Of a stretch of 64,000 nt of DNA, positions 27,933 to 35,818 are shown piece after piece. The first letter of the stretch is position 1; the number at the start of each line of letters is the position of its first letter. A program made the translations under genes and the position numbers. This DNA comes from Pontibacter roseus DSM 17521. Its GTDB lineage: Bacteria > Bacteroidota > Bacteroidia > Cytophagales > Hymenobacteraceae. The stretch is taken from NCBI RefSeq assembly GCF_000373265.1, contig NZ_KB890762.1, positions 119,705-183,704 on the forward strand. Reading direction: 5' to 3'. The notes below the pieces were generated by a model, which was given only the letters and a program-made list of their open reading frames with translations, did not search any database and was not told the origin of the DNA.

Positions 27933-29015
27933 TCAGAATTCCAGCGTGAGCTGATAGCCTTCCTGCTTGTCGTGCTGGTAAAGCAGGCTGGAGACGGATA
28001 CGCCCAACAGGCGCACCGGGTATTGCGGGAGCTGCGGCGTGCGCAGCAGGTCACGGGCAATGGTATAGATGGCCTCTGCAGACTTGAACTCACTCAGGTA
28101 AGTTTTGCTTCGCGTGTTGAGGGTGAAGTCGAAGTACTTGATTTTGACGGTGACTGTTTTGGCTGTTGCCTGCAGGCGCTCCAGGTCCTGCGCCACCTCT
28201 TTGGATAGTCGCTCCAGCTGTTCCAGCATATCCTCCTCCTCTGTGAGGTCCACCTCAAAGGTATGCTCTGAGCCAATGGACTTGCGGATGCGGTGCGGCT
28301 GTACCTCCCGCTCATCCAGGGCGCGGGCGATGCGGAAGTAATAGCGGCCCGTCTTGCCGAAGTGGCGGACCAGTTCCTCTTCAGAACGCTCCCGCAGGTC
28401 AGCACCGGTCAGGATGCCCATACTCTGCATTTTGGCCGCTGTCACCTTGCCGATGCCATGGAACTTCTCAATTACCAGTCCGGCTACCAGTTCTTCCGCT
28501 TTGTCCGGGGTGATGAGCGTGAAGCCGTTGGGCTTGTTCATATCCGAGGCGATTTTAGCCAGGAACTTGTTGAACGAAACGCCCGCGGAGGCTGTCAAGC
28601 CGGTCTCCTCTAGTATGCGCGCCCGAATTTGGTTGGCGATGATGGTAGCGGAGGGCATGCCGATTTTGTTCTCGGTCACGTCCAGATAAGCCTCATCCAG
28701 CGAGAGCGGTTCCACCAAGTCGGTAAAGGAGTGGAAAATCTCCCGAATCTGCCGTGAGACGGCGCTGTATACCTCAAAGCGGGGTTTCACGAAGATGAGC
28801 TGCGGGCAGCGCTGGGCGGCTATCTTGGAGGCCAGGGCCGAATACACTCCATACTTGCGGGCCTCGTAGCTAGCCGCCGCCACCACACCACGCGCTCGGG
28901 AGCCACCGACGGCCACAGGTTTTCCGCGCAGCTCCGGGTTGTCACGCTGCTCCACCGACGCAAAGAAGGCGTCCATGTCGATGTGGATGATTTTTCGGAT
29001 GGCTGCTGTGTTCAC
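27933..29015 (-). CDS. dinB: DNA polymerase IV (Y-family)
   Basis: This translesion polymerase bypasses DNA damage at the cost of accuracy. The 360 residues start with the catalytic motif IIHIDMDAFFASVEQRDNP. The second acidic motif SLDEAYLDVT is near 105, and the helix-hairpin-helix region GIGKVTAAKMQSMGI near 185. The little-finger domain ends at LTLEF. A TATCTTTG box lies 20 bases upstream of the ATG. It ends 6 bases from the convergent TPR gene. Confidence 0.95.
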   Translation of the reverse strand: MNTAAIRKIIHIDMDAFFASVEQRDNPELRGKPVAVGGSRARGVVAAASYEARKYGVYSALASKIAAQRCPQLIFVKPRFEVYSAVSRQIREIFHSFTDLVEPLSLDEAYLDVTENKIGMPSATIIANQIRARILEETGLTASAGVSFNKFLAKIASDMNKPNGFTLITPDKAEELVAGLVIEKFHGIGKVTAAKMQSMGILTGADLRERSEEELVRHFGKTGRYYFRIARALDEREVQPHRIRKSIGSEHTFEVDLTEEEDMLEQLERLSKEVAQDLERLQATAKTVTVKIKYFDFTLNTRSKTYLSEFKSAEAIYTIARDLLRTPQLPQYPVRLLGVSVSSLLYQHDKQEGYQLTLEF

Positions 29016-29879
29016 CAGGTATAGAAATGTGGTGCAAAGATACTGAATTTCCTCCTTGATTTAGCCTCTAACAGCGGCCTTAACCGGTTCAAACCTATAC
29101 TGTTTCATCGCTTCGCCTGTGCGGCGGACAGCTACTTTTTTCCTGGATGAAAAAAGTAAGCAAAAAAATCAAGACGCTGCAAACTCGCTGAACGCTCGGA
29201 CAGTGGAGCGCCATTAGGTGCACCTGGCTCAGGCTGCTGCATCGTGGTACAGGTGCAAGTATGTCTGCTATATCTGAAAGCTATACCTGCATTCGCCTTC
29301 CAAAACTGCACACGCTTCTGTAATCCCTGCACTCCCATTCTGTCATTCCGACGTTAGGAGGAATCTGTTACCGTAGCCACCGCCGTTGCAAGCGCAGCGA
29401 GAACCGGCGGTGAGATATGGGAGGTTTACAGAAATCCTCATAAAAGCCGCATCTGCGCTGACGCTAAATGTGCGGCTCGAAGGGTAACAGATTTCTCCTA
29501 ACGTCGAAATGACAAAAATGAAAAGAAATGACAGTTCGTACAGGAAAAGTCCCCCTTCGAAGAGGGCAGGGGGATGTCAATCGCTCCCGATTCCTATGCT
29601 CGGGAGGCGCAGGGGGGAAACCATTCAGCAGTAGAGTATAAAGGAAGCTGCGCGCGCGCAATGCTAAAAAACAACAATACAGCTTACAACATACAAAGGC
29701 GGTTGAACAAAGGGATATTCCATGAACAGACCAACACATTGAAAAGGAAAGAAGGGGTTAGAACTATACCCGTTGCGCAGCGGTAGCCACTACTTATCCA
29801 CTTATCTCTTTGGTTGATTTCTACAAAAGACAATACATCCCGTAAGTAAAAGATACAACATTGAAAACATCAACAAGCT
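29016..29879. other. 864-bp gene-free region made of repeat pieces
   Basis: In order: the dinB -7 box (29035-29042, TATCTTTG on the minus strand); a hairpin TACTTTTTTC / GAAAAAAGTA at 29133-29158; AGGTATAG copies near 29018 and 29280; MITE copy 3 (29341-29514); and a C/G-rich block near 29548-29620 with the imperfect repeat TCCCCCTTCGAAGAGGGCA and CGGGAGGCGCAGGGGGG. None of the short open frames looks like a protein. Confidence 0.6.
29341..29514. repeat. MITE-like palindromic element, copy 3
   Basis: A 174-bp member of the TGTCATTCCGACG family. Compared with copies 1 and 2 the left arm has CGACGTTAGG instead of CGACGAAAGG, and the right arm changes to match (CCTAACGTCG), so pairing is kept. 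Confidence 0.9.
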
Positions 29880-30560
29880 ATGAAAGTATTATTCGTATTG
29901 ACCTCTCACGATAAATTAGGGGACACTGGCAAGAAAACAGGCTTTTGGGTGGAGGAGTTTGCTGCGCCTTATTATACCTTGGCGGATGAAGGAGTAGAAG
30001 TTGACCTTGCATCCCCAAAAGGCGGGCAGCCACCCATTGACCCCAAAAGCACCGAGCCGGATGCCCAGACCGAGGCTACCAGGCGTTTCTATGAGGACGA
30101 TGACCTGCAGCACAAACTCTCCCGCACCAAAAAACTAAGCGAGGTACGGGCGGAGGATTACGACGCTGTGTTCTACCCAGGTGGGCACGGACCACTGTGG
30201 GACCTGGCTAACGACCGTGACTCTATCCGTTTGATAGAGGATTTCACGAAACAGCAAAAGCCTGTCGCCGCCGTCTGCCATGGACCGGCAGTGCTGGCGG
30301 AGGCAAAAACCGCAAACGGAGAGCCGCTGGTGAAAGGTAAGAAAGTAGCGGGCTTCACCAATACCGAGGAGGAGGCCGTGCAACTGACCAATATCGTGCC
30401 TTTCCTGGTAGAGGACAGGCTGAAGGAACTGGGTGGGCATTACTCCAAGACAGATGATTGGCAACCTTACGTGGTGACGGATGGCCTACTGATAACGGGG
30501 CAAAACCCGGCGTCTTCTGAGCCAGCAGCGGAGGAACTGCTCCGGATGCTCCGCAAATAA
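29880..30560 (+). CDS. DJ-1/PfpI-family protein (Hsp31/glyoxalase III-like)
   Basis: The 226-residue cytosolic protein has the nucleophile elbow AAVCHGPAVLAEA (Cys near residue 137), the conserved YPGGHGPLWDLAND, and the terminal LLITGQNPASSEPAAE. These match the type-1 glutamine amidotransferase-like group related to Hsp31 and YDR533C, linked to methylglyoxal detoxification, deglycation or chaperone activity. Its exact activity cannot be told from sequence. It is monocistronic, with a hairpin about 55 bases past the stop. Confidence 0.88.
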   Translation: MKVLFVLTSHDKLGDTGKKTGFWVEEFAAPYYTLADEGVEVDLASPKGGQPPIDPKSTEPDAQTEATRRFYEDDDLQHKLSRTKKLSEVRAEDYDAVFYPGGHGPLWDLANDRDSIRLIEDFTKQQKPVAAVCHGPAVLAEAKTANGEPLVKGKKVAGFTNTEEEAVQLTNIVPFLVEDRLKELGGHYSKTDDWQPYVVTDGLLITGQNPASSEPAAEELLRMLRK

Positions 30561-30615
30561 GCCGGCCGACCAAATCGCACCGAAAACGTATACCTACCTA
30601 TCAGTGTAGCGTAAC

Positions 30616-30648
30616 ATCCCACCAAATCTGCAAAGGGTTTGGTGGGAT
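30616..30648 (+). terminator. Hairpin after the DJ-1/PfpI gene
   Basis: A perfect 11-bp stem (ATCCCACCAAA / TTTGGTGGGAT) with an 11-base loop. No long T run follows, so it is only terminator-like. Confidence 0.5.
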
Positions 30649-30826
30649 ACTTATGTTAAGCAGTGCCTATGGCGAAGACCCATTTACTTTATAAGCATGT
30701 TATACCAAACATGCCGAGTCTGTTTCCTAAATAAGCACGTGGTAGCACGGCAGAGGTATAGCGCACAGGTGCTATCTTAATTGATGTATATACACTAAAT
30801 TGCGGAGAAAAAACACTTCCATACCC

Positions 30827-31681
30827 ATGCGAAAAATCAAGAAGAAACATAAGCCACAATATGCGCCTATAGCTGACTTGGTCACCTACAGAGCCCTGCC
30901 TACGCGCGAAGTGGAGTATATTGACCCTTTCCTGTTCCTCAACCACCACGGCCCGCAGGTATACAAACCCAACAACAGAGGCCTTCCGTTTGGGCCGCAC
31001 CCGCACCGCGGCTTCGAAACGCTGACCTTCATTCTGGAAGGCGATATTATGCACCAGGACACCGGCGGAGGGAAAGACGTGATAGAGGCTGGCGGTGTAC
31101 AATGGATGACGGCTGGTCGGGGCTTGATACACGCCGAGGTATCTTCAGACAAGTTCAAGCAGGAGGGAGGGCCGCTGGAGATTCTGCAGCTGTGGTTCAA
31201 CCTGCCTGCCAAGCACAAAATGACCGAGCCTAAGTACATCGGCCTTCAGAAAGACAAAATACCGGTGGTGGAACTGGATAATGGCAACGTACGGGTGAAT
31301 GTGGTATCGGGAAATTGGGGCGAGGTGCAGGCACCCATCCAAAGCCTGAGCGACATCCACATGGTCAGCATTGAACTGCGGCAAGGTGGGGAGTTCGTCT
31401 ACAACATCCCTTCGGAGCGGAACATCTTCTTCTACGTGGTGCGCGGCACAGTGACGGTGAACGGCGAGACCGCCGAAAAACTGACGCTGGTGGAGTTCTC
31501 CAACGAAGGGAAAGAAGTGAAAGTGGAAGCCACCGAAGATGCCTATATCCTGTTCGGCCACGCCCTGCCGTACAAAGAGCCGGTGGTTTCGCACGGACCC
31601 TTCGTGATGAACACCGAGGAGGAGATACAGGAGGCCTTCCGCGATTACCAGCTGGGCAAAATGGGCAGCTGGGAGAGTTGA
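30827..31681 (+). CDS. Pirin family protein
   Basis: The start is set at the ATG of MRKIKKKHKPQY (284 residues); an in-frame TTG nine codons earlier is less likely. Pirins are bicupin proteins; some have quercetinase activity. Metal ligands fit HPHRGFET (His58 and His60) and the following cupin strand, with GGVQWMTAGRGLIHAE completing the N-terminal cupin. A second cupin follows (FFYVVRGTVTVNGE). No partner gene is adjacent. Confidence 0.92.
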   Translation: MRKIKKKHKPQYAPIADLVTYRALPTREVEYIDPFLFLNHHGPQVYKPNNRGLPFGPHPHRGFETLTFILEGDIMHQDTGGGKDVIEAGGVQWMTAGRGLIHAEVSSDKFKQEGGPLEILQLWFNLPAKHKMTEPKYIGLQKDKIPVVELDNGNVRVNVVSGNWGEVQAPIQSLSDIHMVSIELRQGGEFVYNIPSERNIFFYVVRGTVTVNGETAEKLTLVEFSNEGKEVKVEATEDAYILFGHALPYKEPVVSHGPFVMNTEEEIQEAFRDYQLGKMGSWES

Positions 31682-31695
31682 TAAATAGGCTAGTG

Positions 31696-31718
31696 CAGGT
31701 ATAGGCAAGCAGGTATAG
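31696..31718 (+). repeat. Two direct copies of the AGGTATAG octamer
   Basis: GCAGGTATAGGC and GCAGGTATAGCA lie 13 bases apart just after the pirin stop. They belong to the window-wide octamer family. Confidence 0.8.
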
Positions 31719-31736
31719 CATCCTGTCCCTTTAAAA

Positions 31737-31777
31737 TAAAAACCCTCCTGCAGGCATATGCTGCAGGAGGGTTTTTA
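31737..31777. terminator. Bidirectional terminator between convergent genes
   Basis: The stem AAACCCTCCTGCAG / CTGCAGGAGGGTTT with a 7-base loop has A and T runs on both sides. It serves the pirin gene and the opposing pseudouridine-synthase-like gene. Confidence 0.9.
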
Positions 31778-31821
31778 TATCACTCGAATCTATTTCGAAT
31801 GTTTAAATGGGGAGCCTTGTC

Positions 31822-32943
31822 TTAACGACCTTTCTTTGGGCCACCTTTTAGAGTATCGCTTCTTCTGCCAGAGGCGCCTTTAGGAGCCGCGCCTCTGCCG
31901 GTTCCTGATTTGGAGCCGCCTTTGAATGAGCCATCCCTGGTGCTTCTGGCAGGGCTACCTGCACCTGATTTAGGCGCTGTACTTTTCCTGTCGGTAGCAG
32001 CGCTCTTAGCACCGCGAGTAGAGGCACCGGTTTTTCTATCGTCCGAGCTTTTGGCACTTCTGGAAGAGGCGTTGCTGGGGGGCCTGTCGTCCGATTTCCT
32101 GGGACCGCGGGGAGACGTGCTACGGCTTTTAGCGTCTTTGCTTCTATCGGCTCCGCTTCTGGCGCCCGTTCTTTCCGTACGGGCTGTTTTGTCTGGTTTG
32201 CTGTAGATGCTGCCGCTTGACCTCCTCTCCGAAGCTGCCATGCCGGGTTGCAGCAGGCTGTTCACCTCCTGGGGCGTAAGCACGCGCCAATGACCGGTGG
32301 GTAGTTTAGCAAGGGAGAAGTCGCCGAAGCCCACCCGTTGCAGGTGCACCACCTTGTAGCCCAGGCTCTCGCACATGCGCTTGAGGTAGTGGTCTGTGCC
32401 GGGTTTGAGCGTAATGCGAAAACGTGTCTGCGCCTCCTTGGAAACGGAATTGTTCTTGCGTTCCTCCCCAGGTATAGGCGCCCCGCCACCGCTTATCTTC
32501 TGCAGGAAATCGGCCGTAATCAGTTTGTCCACCGTCACCACATACTCCTTCTCATACTTGTTGTCAGAGCGCTTGACATGGCGCACGAAGTCGCCGTCGT
32601 TGCTCAGGAAGATGATGCCTTCGGCCTCGCGCTCCAGCATGGCTGTTGGCTCCAGCGAGGCCGGAAAGTTGATGGCCCGTACCACGTTGTCGCGCACCGA
32701 GGAATCTGAGGTGGCCGACATGTTGGCGGGTTTGTTGAAGATGAGGTATACCGGCTTCTCCTCCTTCACCACGAGCGTTTCGTCATCGATGCGCACCTTG
32801 TCCTTGGGTGTCACCTTCATGCCCGGGTCTGTAGGGATTTTGCCGTTCACCGTCACCCGGCCCTGCTCTATGAGTTGGTCCGCGTCGCGCCGCGAGCAGA
32901 AGCCCGTGTCGCTGATGTATTTGTTGAGTCTTTTTGGTTCCAT
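31822..32943 (-). CDS. RluF/RsuA-like pseudouridine synthase with altered active site
   Basis: The start is placed at the ATG of MEPKRLNKYISDTGFCSRR (373 residues). An upstream start at 33009 would overlap the -7 box at 33007-33014. An S4 RNA-binding domain (about 3-60) is followed by the RsuA/RluF-type fold (PVYLIFNKPANM; GIIFLSNDGDFVRHV; KRMCESLGYKVVHLQRVGFG). The catalytic GRLD motif reads AMLE here, with Glu104 in place of Asp and Met in place of Arg. The KPxG motif is KPAN. The last 120 residues form a Ser/Lys/Arg/Gly-rich tail, probably disordered and RNA-binding. Catalysis is doubtful. Confidence 0.85.
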   Translation of the reverse strand: MEPKRLNKYISDTGFCSRRDADQLIEQGRVTVNGKIPTDPGMKVTPKDKVRIDDETLVVKEEKPVYLIFNKPANMSATSDSSVRDNVVRAINFPASLEPTAMLEREAEGIIFLSNDGDFVRHVKRSDNKYEKEYVVTVDKLITADFLQKISGGGAPIPGEERKNNSVSKEAQTRFRITLKPGTDHYLKRMCESLGYKVVHLQRVGFGDFSLAKLPTGHWRVLTPQEVNSLLQPGMAASERRSSGSIYSKPDKTARTERTGARSGADRSKDAKSRSTSPRGPRKSDDRPPSNASSRSAKSSDDRKTGASTRGAKSAATDRKSTAPKSGAGSPARSTRDGSFKGGSKSGTGRGAAPKGASGRRSDTLKGGPKKGR

Positions 32944-33006
32944 GGTATTGAGGGCGTGGGGCTGTAATGCGCCTTTCCCCGTTGTACGCCCGTTTTGAAT
33001 AAGAGG

Positions 33007-33014
33007 CAAAATTA
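33007..33014 (-). promoter_or_regulatory. Putative -7 box for the pseudouridine-synthase-like gene
   Basis: On the minus strand this reads TAATTTTG, a TAnnTTTG match 64 bases before the ATG at 32943. It supports that start over the longer frame. Confidence 0.45.
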
Positions 33015-33072
33015 CGGGAAAATATAGCTTTACCTACTCCCTCATGTCATCACGGAAATGGAACAGGTGTGT

Positions 33073-34425
33073 TTACTCGTTGGAAAGCGCATAAGCCGAC
33101 TGGCGGAATGAAAGCACATAGCCAATCACACCCCCCACTATGGCCGGAGCTAGCCAACCCATGCCTAGGCTGAACAGCGGCAAATACGTTGCAAATACCT
33201 TGCTGATGCCCAGTTCAATGCCCGCCGCGTTGAAGCCGTCCACCACACTCACAATGCCGGTCAACAGCACAGACCAGGTATAGACTGCCGTCCTCTTGCG
33301 GAGCAGCGAGCCGAACAGCGTCAAGGCTATCAGTACAATGACGATAGGATAGATGGCCACCAGAACAGGGATAGAAAAAGAGATTATCTGGGTTAGACCT
33401 ACGTTCGAGATAAGGGCACTCACCAGCGTCAGCACCAGCACATAGGTCTTGTAGGAGATGGAGGGGCGCAGGTTGTTGAAGAAACTGGAGCAGGCGACGA
33501 CCAGACCAATACTGGTGGTGAGGCAGGCGAATATGATGGCGACGCTAAGTATCAGGCTGCCCCACACCCCGAACTGCAGGTCTGAAACACGGCTGATGAT
33601 GAGTCCGCCATTCTCTAGGTGCCCGATGGCCTCCACGCTAGTGGCGCCTGCATAGGACAGCCCGATGTAAACCAGCGCCAGACCGCTAGCCGCCACCAGA
33701 CCCGCTATAGTGCATACCTTGGCAATTTGCCTGGGGCTGTCAACACCCTTGGAGCGTATGGCGTTTATGACGATGAGGCCGAACACGAAGGAGCCGATGG
33801 TGTCCATGGTCAGGTAGCCTTCCTGGAATCCCTTGAAGAAGGGAGCAGACTCATAAGCCGCCAACGGTGCCTGTATGATGCCCAGGGGAGTGGCCACGCT
33901 CTTGGCCAGCAAAGCAAGCAGGATGAGCAGCAGCACCGGCGTGAGAAGCTTCCCGATGCGGTCCACGATTTTGCCGGGGTTCAGGGCGAGCCAGTAAGTC
34001 ACTCCGAAAAAGACAACTGAGTACAACATCATGCTGATGCTGGAGGCTTTCAAGGCGTCTGGCAGGAACGGCGCAACCCCGATTTCATAGGACACGGTGC
34101 CCGTCCTGGGTACGGCAAACAAAGGACCGATAGTCAGGTAGATGATAACAGGAAACAGCAACCCGAACCAGGGATGCACCCTGGCCGAGATGGTCTGCAC
34201 ATCCTCATTCTTGGACATACCAATGGCAATTACCCCGAGCAACGGCAGCCCCACCCCAGTCATCAGAAACCCGACGATGGCAGGTATGAGTTCGGTGCCG
34301 GCGGCTTGTCCAAGCGACAAAGGGAAGATGAGATTACCCGCGCCAAAGAAGATGGCGAAGAGCATTAAACCAATGAAAAATGTTTCTTTGAATGAGATGT
34401 TTCCTGCTTTCACTATATTTCGCAC
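33073..34425 (-). CDS. brnQ: Branched-chain amino acid carrier (LIVCS family)
   Basis: A 450-residue inner-membrane transporter with about 12 hydrophobic segments. The N-terminal FFIGLMLFAIFFGAGNLIFP and GVGLPLLGVIAIG, then GPLFAVPRTGTVSYEIGV, are hallmarks of BrnQ, which imports Leu, Ile and Val with Na+ or H+. No metabolic partner is adjacent. It is probably monocistronic. Confidence 0.93.
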   Translation of the reverse strand: MRNIVKAGNISFKETFFIGLMLFAIFFGAGNLIFPLSLGQAAGTELIPAIVGFLMTGVGLPLLGVIAIGMSKNEDVQTISARVHPWFGLLFPVIIYLTIGPLFAVPRTGTVSYEIGVAPFLPDALKASSISMMLYSVVFFGVTYWLALNPGKIVDRIGKLLTPVLLLILLALLAKSVATPLGIIQAPLAAYESAPFFKGFQEGYLTMDTIGSFVFGLIVINAIRSKGVDSPRQIAKVCTIAGLVAASGLALVYIGLSYAGATSVEAIGHLENGGLIISRVSDLQFGVWGSLILSVAIIFACLTTSIGLVVACSSFFNNLRPSISYKTYVLVLTLVSALISNVGLTQIISFSIPVLVAIYPIVIVLIALTLFGSLLRKRTAVYTWSVLLTGIVSVVDGFNAAGIELGISKVFATYLPLFSLGMGWLAPAIVGGVIGYVLSFRQSAYALSNE

Positions 34426-34662
34426 TTACTGGGAGAATGGAATTAATTGAACTGCAAGTAAATATCCAAAAGGTCAAAAACCTACATTTATCTTGTGTTT
34501 TGGGCCAGAGGCAGAAAAAGGAGTGCAAAAATGGCTTGGCAGAACTACAAAATATTATCTCATGAATGATGCAATATTTAAGTTTTAAGGTTAGCCGTAT
34601 AGTAAAATGAAACTAATTTTTTTCTGCTTCCCTTATTAATTCCGACCCTTACCATTGTCAGT

Positions 34663-34926
34663 ATGTTAGAGTACTCCATGTTTGAAAGGCTCCCGTTCCG
34701 GAGCCAGGAAGAGGCTATCGCCAGGGACGGCACCCTGATTGCCCAACGCCACCACAAAGGCTGGACGGTGACGCTTTTTGCCTTGCACCATACCTTTGTG
34801 GAACTGTGGTCCGGGAGGGACGCGGAAGTCTTCAGTACGTTCAAAAAGTCAGCGCGTGCGGTAGATGTGCTGGAGCCTTACCTGGAGGGTATGGACATAC
34901 AGGACTACCTGAAGTTCCAAAAGTAA
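34663..34926 (+). CDS. Small orphan protein (87 residues)
   Basis: No family is recognised. The composition looks protein-like (GWTVTLFALHHTFVELWSGRDAEV), with no signal peptide or membrane segment. It starts at ATG 34663 and is followed by a strong terminator, which supports it as a real gene. Confidence 0.65.
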   Translation: MLEYSMFERLPFRSQEEAIARDGTLIAQRHHKGWTVTLFALHHTFVELWSGRDAEVFSTFKKSARAVDVLEPYLEGMDIQDYLKFQK

Positions 34927-34974
34927 CCCCGCTATACCTGCGCACTGCCTCTAGCGTCCCTGAGCTATACCTGT

Positions 34975-35026
34975 AAAAACGACCGGCCTCTGTCAGTATA
35001 GCGCTGACAGAGGCCGGTCGTTTTTT
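34975..35026 (+). terminator. Strong terminator after the 87-residue gene
   Basis: A roughly 20-bp stem (ACGACCGGCCTCTGTCAG and its complement) with a 7-base loop is followed by TTTTTT. AGGTATAG octamers in CTATACCT orientation lie just before it, near 34930 and 34963. Confidence 0.9.
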
Positions 35027-35093
35027 ACTACCCAATCGAACAAAACTTGATTCAGATGCCAAGCCATCAGGCTGTGGTAACTGAATGTGGGTT

Positions 35094-35762
35094 TTACATC
35101 GTCAGGAACATTTTGAACTTGCCATCGGTGATTGTGATAGCACCTTCGTGGCTGTATAGTTTCATGTTGAATGTCCCTTCAATCATCTCTGAATTAAAGC
35201 TGCCATAATGAAGGTCTTTGACCTTGATTTTCTCATGCCGGGTGATAACGAAGGTGGAATTCTGCTGATCAGCAGGGACAGGGGATATAACGCCATTCAC
35301 TTCTTTTAGCAGTATGGAACGGAAACCGCCCATCCTGCTGTCACCAAACTCGAACGTGATAGCCAATCCCCGGGTGTCGTTGGCTGGGGCGAAGCTGACA
35401 GGCGCTGACAGCACTTGTTTTCGGATGTACTGAAGAAACCCATCCGCGTACTCGCCCCCTTGCTGCCATATTTGCTTGTCCGTGCTGTGGGTGAAATCAA
35501 ACGCGGCCCCGGACTGATAGTTACCTATCACCGTTCTGTATTGCAGCTTTGACAGTTCAGGACTGGTTCTTGGTGTGATACTAGTCTGCGCATGTACCTG
35601 TACCTCCGGGTTCAGCCGTTGCGTTATCAACACCTTCTCTTTCCCATCCACGACAAACGCCACGAAGAAATCCTCCAAAGGAACCTCAGGAAGCGGAGCA
35701 TCGCTTTTGCAGGAACATAGCAGCCACAGCATACCTACGAGTAAGCAGAATGTTTTTTTCAT
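35094..35762 (-). CDS. Lipoprotein of unknown function
   Basis: The start is set at the ATG of MKKTFCLLVGMLWLLCSCKS (222 residues), which gives a clean signal peptide with lipobox LCSC. The mature part is beta-rich (FFVAFVVDGKEKVLITQRLN; GLAITFEFGDSRMGGF; GTFNMKLYSHEGAITITDGKF). The GTF...KL-Y ending resembles DUF6252-like Bacteroidota lipoproteins, but this is uncertain. Confidence 0.72.
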   Translation of the reverse strand: MKKTFCLLVGMLWLLCSCKSDAPLPEVPLEDFFVAFVVDGKEKVLITQRLNPEVQVHAQTSITPRTSPELSKLQYRTVIGNYQSGAAFDFTHSTDKQIWQQGGEYADGFLQYIRKQVLSAPVSFAPANDTRGLAITFEFGDSRMGGFRSILLKEVNGVISPVPADQQNSTFVITRHEKIKVKDLHYGSFNSEMIEGTFNMKLYSHEGAITITDGKFKMFLTM

Positions 35763-35818
35763 GAGAGTAGTACTCATTTGATGCTGTACATTAACTCGTG
35801 CTGTTTCATACTTTTTAA

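Noticed and set aside
29132..29338. Minus-strand open frame of 68 codons
   Set aside because: It is made of repeat DNA and has no protein-like features.
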